Source: Candidatus Woesebacteria bacterium GW2011_GWA1_38_8 | GTDB lineage: Bacteria; Patescibacteriota; Microgenomatia; UBA8517 | DNA length: 35,965 nt | Direction of reading: 5' to 3' | Assembly: GCA_000993025.1 (NCBI GenBank) | Contig: LBVJ01000003.1 | Span: 1 to 35,965, forward strand | Notes under the pieces: model-generated | What the model was told of the DNA's origin: nothing | The model's input: only the letters and a program-made list of their open reading frames with translations | The model's database searches: none | Shown here: positions 29,639 to 35,965 of the stretch, piece after piece | Layout: each line of letters opens with the position of its first letter | Numbering within the stretch: the stretch's first letter is position 1 | Program-made: the position numbers and the translations under genes

Positions 29639-32221
29639 ATGGATATTACCGATACCGAAACGGTTTGGTGGAATAAGGTAAAAGAAGAAGTATTGCAATT
29701 GTTGTCTTCTAAAGAAAACGGACTTTCTTCGGATGAAGTGAAGGCAAGGTTAAAAATATATGGAGAAAATACTATTTCAAAAGGAAATAAAAACAATGCT
29801 TTAAACATTCTTCTCTCACAATTTAAAAACTGGCTTACTCTCATTCTTATTTTTGCGGCAATTGTATCCTTTGCACGGGGAGAGCACATTGACTCGGTCG
29901 TGATATTATCGTTGGTGATCTTATCCTCATTTTTTGGATTTGTTCAGGAATATAAGGCAGAAAAGACACTTCTTAAACTGAAAAAACTTATTAAACACAA
30001 GGCATCCGTTTACAGGGACGGCAGGATAGTTCAGGTCGACAGCGCTCAAATTGTTCCGGGAGATATTGTTGAACTAGTGATCGGTGATATTGTCCCTGCT
30101 GATATTCGGCTTATTGGCTCCGAGGAGCTCCTGTTAAATGAATCGGTTTTAACAGGTGAATCTATGCCGGTTGAAAAAGATCATGAAGCCGTAATAGGAA
30201 AAGATGTGATGATCTCGGATATGAAGAATATGGTGTTTATGGGAACATCGGTATTTCAGGGAAATGGGATCGGGGTCGTGACTGCAACGGGGCTTAAGAC
30301 CCAATTCGGAAAAATTGCCGAATCGGTTAAGTCGCCTGAGACAAAAACAGAGTTTCAATCCCAGATTGATAACTTCAGCAAATTCTTGTTTAAGGTGATC
30401 GTTTTGATGACGGTCTTTATTTTTGTTTCCAACGTAGCACTTGATAAAGGTGTATCGGACTCGTTTCTGTTTGCGATCGCACTCGCAGTCGGAATCGCTC
30501 CGGAAATGCTTCCTGCAATAATTACCGTTACTCTTTCCCAAGGCGCCATGAGAATGGCAAAGAAAAAAGTTGTCGTAAAAAGACTTTCTTCCGTTGAAGA
30601 TTTTGGAAATATCGATACCCTTTGTATGGATAAAACCGGAACAATAACGAAAGGAATATTTTCCCTTCATGATTATATTGATGCGGGTGACACAAGAGAC
30701 GATCAACTTTTAATTTACGCTCTTATTTGTACAAGCGGAATATCACAACACTCCGAAGGTGGTTCAAACCCGACCGACATAGCTATTTGGCAAAGCGCAA
30801 TGTCTCAAAAGTTCCGGAAAAAAGTAAAGGGATACAAGATACTAGATGAGAATGAATTTGATTATGACAGAAAAAGAATGAGCGTTCTTGCAAAAATGGA
30901 TGAGGGAAATTTATTAATTTCAAAAGGCGCACCGGAAGCAATATTGGATGTGACTAAGTATATAACAATAAGTAATAAGCAGAGATCGGTTGTTTTCAAC
31001 ACTAAGAAAAAAGCAGAAATACTTGAGAAAGTTAGAGGGTATGAATCTCGGGGTTATAGAGTTATTGCCGTAGCAATGAAGGAATTTAACGAAAGCGATG
31101 CTTTTCCCGAAGACGAGAAGAATATGATATTTATGGGACTACTTCTGTTTAAGGATCCGATAAAAGAGACAACAGTCTCTGCGATAAAGCGGTTTTTGGA
31201 TCTTGGAATTAATCTGAAAGTTATAAGCGGAGACAGTGAAACGGTAACAAAAAGCATATCGAGGGAAGCCGGTATTGTTTTCAATGATGATCAGGTGGTA
31301 ACAGGCGAAATGCTTAAAGATGTAAACGACGCAGATTTTATGGAATATTCGAGAAGCGGAGTCGTTTTTGCACGATTAACACCCGACCAAAAGTACAGAA
31401 TCATAAGATCATTAAACTACGAAGGTCACATAGTCGGATTTTTGGGAGACGGAGTGAATGACGTGCCTGCATTGAAAGAGGCAGATGTAGGAATTACGGT
31501 TGAAGGTGGGTCGGATATTGCCAAGGAGGCAAGTGATATTATCCTTTTGGAAAAGGATCTCAAGGTGTTGGTTGATGGCATTGAGGCAGGCAGAAAAACG
31601 TACGGAAACGTTATGAAATATATTCTAAACACGATCTCCGCAAATTATGGAAATATGTTCACTGTTGCGATTTCATCTCTGTTTTTGAAGTTCATTCCTT
31701 TACTTCCCTCTCAAATACTATTGAATAATTTCATATCTGACATTCCTTTGTTTGCTGTCGCAACCGACAATGTCGATTCTGGGTTTATGAAAAAACCGAA
31801 TAAATGGAATTTAGGATACATCAAAAATTTTATGATCACATATGGTTTTGTAAGTGGTTTTGTAAGTACATTTTTTGACATGCTTTTGATCTTACCCATG
31901 GTCTATGTTTTTAAGGTGAATACGGAAGTTTTCAGAACGGCATGGTTTGTGGAGTCATCGATTTCCGAAATGCTTGTTACGTTTGTCATCCGGACAAAAT
32001 TGCCGTTTTATAAGAGCCGTCCGAGCAATTGGCTTTTGGGGTTAAGCGGTATTTCAATAGTTATTGTAATCCTAATGTCGGTTCTTGAAATTGGGGTTTT
32101 TGATTTTGTCCGTCTCCCCTACTTTGTCTGGGTTTTGATATTTTTTGACCTCATCGCCTACTTTTTTGTAACCGAAATCGTAAAGAAGAGGTTTTTTAGA
32201 AGATTTGAGAGTGGAAAATAG
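29639..32221 (+). CDS. P-type ATPase, MgtA-like
   Basis: 860-residue ion-pumping ATPase. Actuator loop LTGES (171-175), phosphorylation site DKTGT (D331), nucleotide-binding KGAPE near 430, and hinge GDGVNDVPAL near 603-612 are intact; ten membrane segments are expected. Helix 4 reads AVGIAPEMLPAIITV: PEMLP is typical of MgtA-type magnesium importers (P3B), whereas calcium pumps have PEGL. Magnesium uptake is therefore likely; calcium or another cation remains possible. TATTAT lies six bases before the ATG and no Shine-Dalgarno sequence is seen; a CTACTAT tandem run precedes it (29591-29610). No riboswitch is visible. The gene is followed by tRNA-Leu. Confidence 0.93.
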   Translation: MDITDTETVWWNKVKEEVLQLLSSKENGLSSDEVKARLKIYGENTISKGNKNNALNILLSQFKNWLTLILIFAAIVSFARGEHIDSVVILSLVILSSFFGFVQEYKAEKTLLKLKKLIKHKASVYRDGRIVQVDSAQIVPGDIVELVIGDIVPADIRLIGSEELLLNESVLTGESMPVEKDHEAVIGKDVMISDMKNMVFMGTSVFQGNGIGVVTATGLKTQFGKIAESVKSPETKTEFQSQIDNFSKFLFKVIVLMTVFIFVSNVALDKGVSDSFLFAIALAVGIAPEMLPAIITVTLSQGAMRMAKKKVVVKRLSSVEDFGNIDTLCMDKTGTITKGIFSLHDYIDAGDTRDDQLLIYALICTSGISQHSEGGSNPTDIAIWQSAMSQKFRKKVKGYKILDENEFDYDRKRMSVLAKMDEGNLLISKGAPEAILDVTKYITISNKQRSVVFNTKKKAEILEKVRGYESRGYRVIAVAMKEFNESDAFPEDEKNMIFMGLLLFKDPIKETTVSAIKRFLDLGINLKVISGDSETVTKSISREAGIVFNDDQVVTGEMLKDVNDADFMEYSRSGVVFARLTPDQKYRIIRSLNYEGHIVGFLGDGVNDVPALKEADVGITVEGGSDIAKEASDIILLEKDLKVLVDGIEAGRKTYGNVMKYILNTISANYGNMFTVAISSLFLKFIPLLPSQILLNNFISDIPLFAVATDNVDSGFMKKPNKWNLGYIKNFMITYGFVSGFVSTFFDMLLILPMVYVFKVNTEVFRTAWFVESSISEMLVTFVIRTKLPFYKSRPSNWLLGLSGISIVIVILMSVLEIGVFDFVRLPYFVWVLIFFDLIAYFFVTEIVKKRFFRRFESGK

Positions 32222-32240
32222 CACATTTTTATAGTTTCCG

Positions 32241-32270
32241 TTTCAATTAAATCTCATTTTCTAGTATAAT
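32241..32270 (+). promoter_or_regulatory. Promoter of tRNA-Leu/tRNA-Pro
   Basis: TTTCAA (32241-32246), 18-base spacer, perfect TATAAT (32265-32270), 38 bases before tRNA-Leu (UAA). Confidence 0.6.
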
Positions 32271-32308
32271 ACCGGATACTCTAAAAATTCATATTAAGAA
32301 AATTATTT

Positions 32309-32393
32309 GCCGAGGTGGCGGAATGGTAGACGCAAGGGCCTTAAGAGCCCTCGAACCATTAGGTTCGTGGAGGTTCGAGTCCTCTCCTCGGCA
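32309..32393 (+). tRNA. tRNA-Leu (UAA)
   Basis: Class II tRNA. Acceptor GCCGAGG/TCCTCGGC, anticodon stem AGGGC/GCCCT with loop CTTAAGA (anticodon TAA), long variable arm CGAACCATTAGGTTCG. Confidence 0.94.
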
Positions 32394-32453
32394 CACTTCG
32401 CTTTGTTCAGGGTTAACTCTGATGGTGTAAGTTTACGCCGAAACGAAGTGAGG

Positions 32454-32526
32454 CGGAGTGTGGCTCAGTTGGTAGAGCGCCTCGTTTGGGACGAGGAGAT
32501 CCCCGGTTCGAGTCCGGGCACTCCGA
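32454..32526 (+). tRNA. tRNA-Pro (UGG)
   Basis: Acceptor CGGAGTG/CACTCCG, with C1-G72 as expected for proline. Anticodon stem CCTCG/CGAGG with loop TTTGGGA (anticodon TGG). Confidence 0.94.
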
Positions 32527-32531
32527 CACTT

Positions 32532-32592
32532 CACTGCGTTCAGTGTAAACTTTTTCACTGCGTTCAGTGTAAACTTTTTCACTGGGTGTAAA
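32532..32592 (+). repeat. 24-bp tandem palindromic repeat
   Basis: CACTGCGTTCAGTG plus TAAACTTTTT repeats with a period of 24 bases (32532, 32556), and a third partial unit starts at 32580 (CACTGGGTGTAAA). Each unit can fold as CACTG/CAGTG followed by a T run, so it may also act as a tandem terminator after tRNA-Pro. Confidence 0.75.
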
Positions 32593-32596
32593 TACT

Positions 32597-32851
32597 ATGA
32601 CGTGCTATCTGTACATACTGCTTTGTAATGACAAGTCATATTACACTGGAATAACTTGGAATCTTAAAAAGCGAATAAGGCAACATAATCAACACGTTAA
32701 AACTCCGTTACAAAATAGTAAAATTCCTGTAAAATTGGTATACTGGGAACGTTTTGTAGATAGAATTTCAGCAGCAAGAAGAGAAAAAGAGATTAAAGGT
32801 TGGAGAAGAGAAAAAAAGGAAGTCCTAATAAACAGTTTACGAGATAAATAA
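32597..32851 (+). CDS. GIY-YIG nuclease domain protein (UPF0213-like)
   Basis: 84 residues forming just the GIY-YIG domain. YLYILLCNDKSYYTGITWNLKKRIRQHN holds the paired tyrosine motifs (GIY is replaced by YLY, YIG by YTG) and the conserved Arg. AARREKEIKGWRREKK holds the catalytic Glu. Small stand-alone proteins of this kind are common in CPR and are related to UPF0213/YhbQ; some act on DNA. It is not clearly a homing endonuclease, since no target-binding domain is attached. It lies between tRNA genes, which is a usual insertion neighbourhood, but no intron is seen. Confidence 0.87.
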   Translation: MTCYLYILLCNDKSYYTGITWNLKKRIRQHNQHVKTPLQNSKIPVKLVYWERFVDRISAARREKEIKGWRREKKEVLINSLRDK

Positions 32852-32889
32852 TTAAATACTGTTCACACTGAGGAGTGCAACGACGAAGT

Positions 32890-32960
32890 GCGGGTATAGT
32901 TGAAAGGCTCAACGCGTCCCTTCCAAGGATGAGATAGGGGTTCAATTCCCCTTACCCGCT
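32890..32960 (+). tRNA. tRNA-Gly (UCC)
   Basis: Acceptor GCGGGTA/TACCCGC, D stem GTTG/CAAC, anticodon stem CGTCC/GGATG with loop CTTCCAA (anticodon TCC), discriminator U. Confidence 0.92.
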
Positions 32961-33089
32961 CAATAGCGAAATGGTTTTGTGTTTTCTCCAATTTTCCTCA
33001 ATAAATCAACATTATCCCGAGTTCTAGCCAATATTTTTAACGTTTTATTTTTAGCTTGGAAAAATCTTAACTGAATACCGGAGTCGGAC

Positions 33090-34208
33090 CTACAAATAGA
33101 TATGCGATTTTCTGATTCTAGTTCTCACAAAAAGTATTACAGGATAGAAGAGCATAAATAATCCGAGAATTAGAAATATATATTTAGGTTGTTTTTCAAA
33201 AGTGAAGCTTGCAAATGCCAATGATAAGCCCATTAATCTCCCAACGGATAAAACGATTTCTCTTCCTGGTATAGCCTTTCTCAAATCAGCATGAGAATCT
33301 ACCACAAAAGCTGTCGAAACGTTCCAAAAAATTGGTAATAGAATTTGCAAAATACTAGTTAAAATTACCCATAATATAAGGCTGTTGGTTGAAATTGGAA
33401 ACAAAAAAGTTGTTACGGCTATGGCGATAGTAATGGGATAAAGAAAAACGGTTCTTTTACGAATTCTGTCTGAAAGTTTGCCTAAAAGATAGTTGGCAAT
33501 AATACTAATTACAGATAGATAAGATAAATATATACCGAATGGCAGCGGTTCTTTTATGAAAAACAAGGTGTAGATTGGAATTATTCCAAATGGCAGAGCC
33601 TCCCAAAGCCCTTCTAGTAGAAGAAAAATCCTTGTTGTCTTAATTTCATTAAGTGATTCTTTAATCGAATAAGCTAACTTAAAGTCTTTTTGAAAGCTGA
33701 CGAGCCTGTAACAAACCATAAATAAAAGAATGGAAATTGCCCATATGAATAATATGCTGATTTGTGCTAAATACCCTGCCATTAAAGGAGCAAATATGCT
33801 CACTAATGAAGGAAGAATAAACATGAGAGCAGAACTACTTCCAGTTTTATCCTTTGGCGTTAATTCAAAATGAGCGATATTGTAAAACACAAAAAAGAAA
33901 AATAGAGACATTCCGTTTATAAATTGGCCTATGTAAAAGGGAGTAAGTGACCGAAGGTTGATGATTAGCAATATATAAACGATTGACGTTACTAGTGCCA
34001 TTCTCCATGATAGTTTTGCAGAAAGACTCCTCAACCCAAGCAATAATAGGATTTGTCCTACAAAAAATACCATTTTACCCAACATCATTTGATTTAGAGA
34101 TAGTCCTTGTCCAAAAAAGTATGTGGGAAGTATTGATGTACTAAATGATCCGAATAGTAAAAATACTGTATAAAACGAAATTAGATTGTAGTAAGGAGAT
34201 TTGTGCAT
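33090..34208 (-). CDS. Major facilitator superfamily permease
   Basis: 372 residues with about eleven or twelve transmembrane segments. The second half contains YLLGKLSDRIRKRTVFLYP, an MFS loop-2/3-like motif (G-K-L-S-D-R), and the first half shows a diverged version. FVVDSHADLRKAIPGREIVLS is another cytoplasmic loop. The size is at the short end for the family. Substrate unknown. A palindrome CACAA-A-TTGTG lies 35-45 bases before the start (34245-34255) and may be an operator. The gene is divergent from the HD-domain gene. Confidence 0.85.
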   Translation of the reverse strand: MHKSPYYNLISFYTVFLLFGSFSTSILPTYFFGQGLSLNQMMLGKMVFFVGQILLLLGLRSLSAKLSWRMALVTSIVYILLIINLRSLTPFYIGQFINGMSLFFFFVFYNIAHFELTPKDKTGSSSALMFILPSLVSIFAPLMAGYLAQISILFIWAISILLFMVCYRLVSFQKDFKLAYSIKESLNEIKTTRIFLLLEGLWEALPFGIIPIYTLFFIKEPLPFGIYLSYLSVISIIANYLLGKLSDRIRKRTVFLYPITIAIAVTTFLFPISTNSLILWVILTSILQILLPIFWNVSTAFVVDSHADLRKAIPGREIVLSVGRLMGLSLAFASFTFEKQPKYIFLILGLFMLFYPVILFVRTRIRKSHIYL

Positions 34209-34462
34209 ATATTTTTATTGGCGGTCTCTGCGGCTAAGGTGGATCACAAATTGTGCCATCAGCTCCCTAAAAAGGTACGTTCACCGCAAAGATCATTCGG
34301 TACCCAAATGTTAGCATATTTTTCGATCTTTGCATTGTTTTCCAAACACTTCTAAAAACAGAAATGAATTTATTTTCTCGAGATAGTCTTTGAATACGTT
34401 TAGTTGTAAAATAACATCAGCTGTTACGTAATAGCGAAGAATTATTTTTACCGCTGTTGCAA

Positions 34463-35149
34463 ATGACATATCAGAATGTTCGAGTAGATAACATATCTCG
34501 AGTAACATCAAAATCACTCAGGGATAAAGTATTTTTGGCTTCATTTCCTGAATATTACGATTTAGTCTCGGTGACTGAAAATGGTCCATGGCATAGCAAT
34601 CAAAATGTTTTAGATCACGTTATTGGTGTTTATGCCGGACTTGAGAAGGTATTAAGATTTAATGATTTGAAGATAGGTCAAAAAGATACATTGAAAAGGT
34701 ATCTGTCGGGTGTCGTCGGTAATCAAACGAGACAAAATATTCTTAAAGTAGCAACTTTGCTTCATGATATTGCCAAAAGCGACACGTTAGTTAAATCGCC
34801 GGATGGAACAGCTTGGTGTCCGGGCCATGAGCTAATTGCAGCCGGAAGAGTAAAAAACTTTGCAGAAAGATTTCATTTAGATACCAAGTCGGAATCATAT
34901 GTGGAAAGAATGGTTAGATATCACGGTTTTATTTCAGAAATACTAAATTTAATTATTGCAAATCAGGATAATGAAAAATACCTTCGCATATTTAAAGAGA
35001 CAGTTAAAGATATTGCCATTGAGTTAATTCTGTTAATGCAAGCAGATTTACAAGGCTGTGACTTAGAAAAAAGCGATAGAAAAGGATACAATGACAGAAT
35101 TGCCCTCTTAGATTGGATGTTGAAAACGTTACTTAAAGAAGTAAATTAA
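34463..35149 (+). CDS. HD-domain phosphohydrolase
   Basis: 228 residues. The metal-binding HD pattern is clear: H52 (NVLDHVIGV), H101-D102 (ATLLHDIAKSD), H122 (CPGHELIAAGRV), H154 (VRYHGFI) and a later Asp in LMQADLQGCD. This matches the HD superfamily that hydrolyses phosphate esters of nucleotides or the 2',3'-cyclic phosphates of RNA (tRNA nucleotidyltransferase-like HD). No attached domain shows the substrate. The ATG at 34463 is used; a TTG six bases earlier is possible. The N-terminal 40 residues (MTYQNVRVDNISRVT) are not conserved to my eye. Confidence 0.86.
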   Translation: MTYQNVRVDNISRVTSKSLRDKVFLASFPEYYDLVSVTENGPWHSNQNVLDHVIGVYAGLEKVLRFNDLKIGQKDTLKRYLSGVVGNQTRQNILKVATLLHDIAKSDTLVKSPDGTAWCPGHELIAAGRVKNFAERFHLDTKSESYVERMVRYHGFISEILNLIIANQDNEKYLRIFKETVKDIAIELILLMQADLQGCDLEKSDRKGYNDRIALLDWMLKTLLKEVN

Positions 35150-35181
35150 GTCTGTCTATTAAGTTTAAGTTTGTTTGAAGT

Positions 35182-35965
35182 TTACTTTTTCGCTCCGACG
35201 GTGATGATGACGTCGTAATCAGAGGAGTCTTCAAGAGTTTCACTTTCTTCTTCAACTTCATATGTATCGGAAATTGCCTCTGCAATATCGGTATAGACCT
35301 GTTTCGGCACATCTTCCTTGAAAGATATGACAGTTTTTTCATAGTCGTAACTGCTTGCGTTTCCTGTTACGATATTATCGAATTCGAAATCGGTTATGAG
35401 GTCCTTAACAGCCCCTGCTTCACCAGGTATTCCCGAGCCGTTCAGTATCTGTAAAGTAAGCTCTGCATAATCAACTTCTTCCTTTTCGGGAACTGCTGTT
35501 GGTTCAACCACCGGCTCCTCAATTTCTTCTACCTGTCCGGGTTCCTGCTCGATAACCACAGTTTTATCACCGGCAATATTTTTCTGGTAGTAATAAACCC
35601 CTCCGGCAATTACCGCTCCCAAAGAAAGGATAATAAGAAATATCAAAAATATCCTGAAAAAACCAGCACCCTTTTTCTTTTCAGGAACTTCTTTTTCGTC
35701 ATAATTCTCGATCCATTTATTTACTTCTTCCTGAGAAGTTTTAACGGGTTCCTGAGAAGTGTCAGCAGTAGTTTGAGCGGGTTGCTCGATTGTTTTGCTG
35801 GTATCATCCATAGTACTTTCTTTGGTATTATCCTTTTCCTTTGAGTCTAAAAGACTAAAAGATGTAATTCCGCTTGCAGGAATTGTATCCTTTTCATTTG
35901 CATTTGCCAAGTCTGACTTAGGTTTATCTTCCTTATCAGAAGATGGCAGATCAATTTTTGTGTCG
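35182..35965 (-). CDS. LytR_C-domain membrane protein (5' end outside window)
   Basis: The frame is still open at the right edge, so the N-terminus is missing; an in-frame TTG at 35908-35910 is not convincing because the preceding codons (SSDKEDKPKSD) continue the same charged style. Visible parts: a long acidic, Ser/Thr/Gln-rich cytoplasmic region, a transmembrane helix (GFFRIFLIFLIILSLGAVIAG), a Glu/Pro-rich stalk, and a LytR C-terminal domain (LTLQILNGSGIPGEAGAVKDLI, then GNASSYDYEKTVISF). The domain occurs in LytR-CpsA-Psr proteins and alone in CPR. Role unknown, probably at the cell wall. Confidence 0.83.
   Translation of the reverse strand, partial: DTKIDLPSSDKEDKPKSDLANANEKDTIPASGITSFSLLDSKEKDNTKESTMDDTSKTIEQPAQTTADTSQEPVKTSQEEVNKWIENYDEKEVPEKKKGAGFFRIFLIFLIILSLGAVIAGGVYYYQKNIAGDKTVVIEQEPGQVEEIEEPVVEPTAVPEKEEVDYAELTLQILNGSGIPGEAGAVKDLITDFEFDNIVTGNASSYDYEKTVISFKEDVPKQVYTDIAEAISDTYEVEEESETLEDSSDYDVIITVGAKK

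Noticed and set aside
32307-32591. A 94-codon plus-strand frame starting MPRWRNGRRKGLKS
   Set aside because: It is a translation of tRNA-Leu, tRNA-Pro and the 24-bp repeats.
32532-32592. CRISPR-like short repeat
   Set aside because: Period of 24 bases with no variable spacer; it is a simple tandem hairpin repeat.
32597-32851. Homing endonuclease of a tRNA intron
   Set aside because: No intron is found in the flanking tRNAs and the protein has only the GIY-YIG core.
34311-34517. A 68-codon minus-strand frame before the HD-domain gene
   Set aside because: It overlaps the start of the HD-domain gene on the other strand and has no Shine-Dalgarno sequence, promoter or family resemblance.
35182-35910. 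A start codon (TTG) for the LytR_C-type gene at 35910
   Set aside because: The frame is open to the window edge with the same charged composition, so the true start is probably outside.

Overview
The window reads as chromosomal DNA from a Candidate Phyla Radiation (Patescibacteria) bacterium, most likely of the Microgenomates group. The reasons are a low-GC genome, many short secreted or single-span membrane proteins without known relatives, trimmed housekeeping proteins (a threonyl-tRNA synthetase without its TGS domain, a trigger factor without its PPIase domain), small CPR-style families, and tRNA genes scattered between protein genes. TGA is used as a normal stop, which argues against the recoded Gracilibacteria/Absconditabacteria. 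The lineage call is inference from gene content, not from a phylogeny.

Layout. 1-6,000: translation block on the minus strand (typA, then a T-box-like leader, thrS, infC and the start of rpmI, in the classical order), a tRNA-Ala with a small membrane protein, and a REP-associated tyrosine transposase next to the palindromic repeats it may mobilise. 6,000-13,700: small proteins, one behind a three-state attenuator-like leader; a trigger factor, membrane proteins and a secreted hydrolase; then metK behind a SAM-I-clan riboswitch whose terminator ends exactly at the start codon; then an operon with an NRAMP-like transporter. 13,700-16,000: a Y-family DNA polymerase and a small partner-like protein, between copies of a CGAAT-rich repeat. 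16,000-23,400: envelope genes (DUF192, coiled-coil secreted protein, methyltransferase, lysozyme-like protein, CapA-like phosphatase, Cys-rich membrane protein, glycoside hydrolase). 23,700-27,200: a VanX-like D,D-dipeptidase beside two tandem D-Ala-D-Ala-ligase-like ATP-grasp paralogues. 27,200-33,000: a dense region of nine tRNA genes mixed with broken tRNA pieces, a DRG-type GTPase, an MgtA-like P-type ATPase and a GIY-YIG protein. 33,000-end: an MFS permease, an HD-domain protein and a LytR_C-type membrane protein that runs off the right edge.

Regulation. Three RNA leaders are visible: T-box/thrS, SAM-I/metK, and an unassigned one before a 61-residue protein. Many genes have a -10-like hexamer only 4-10 bases before the start codon and no Shine-Dalgarno sequence, suggesting widespread leaderless mRNAs. 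Fourteen complete tRNA genes are present (Ala, 2 Val, 4 Leu, Lys, 2 Arg, 2 Gly, Phe, Pro); several are flanked by fragments of themselves. The best candidates for undescribed biology are the attenuator leader at 6,310-6,440, the nested tRNA locus at 29,361-29,587 and the dipeptidase/double-ligase cluster at 23,772-27,201.
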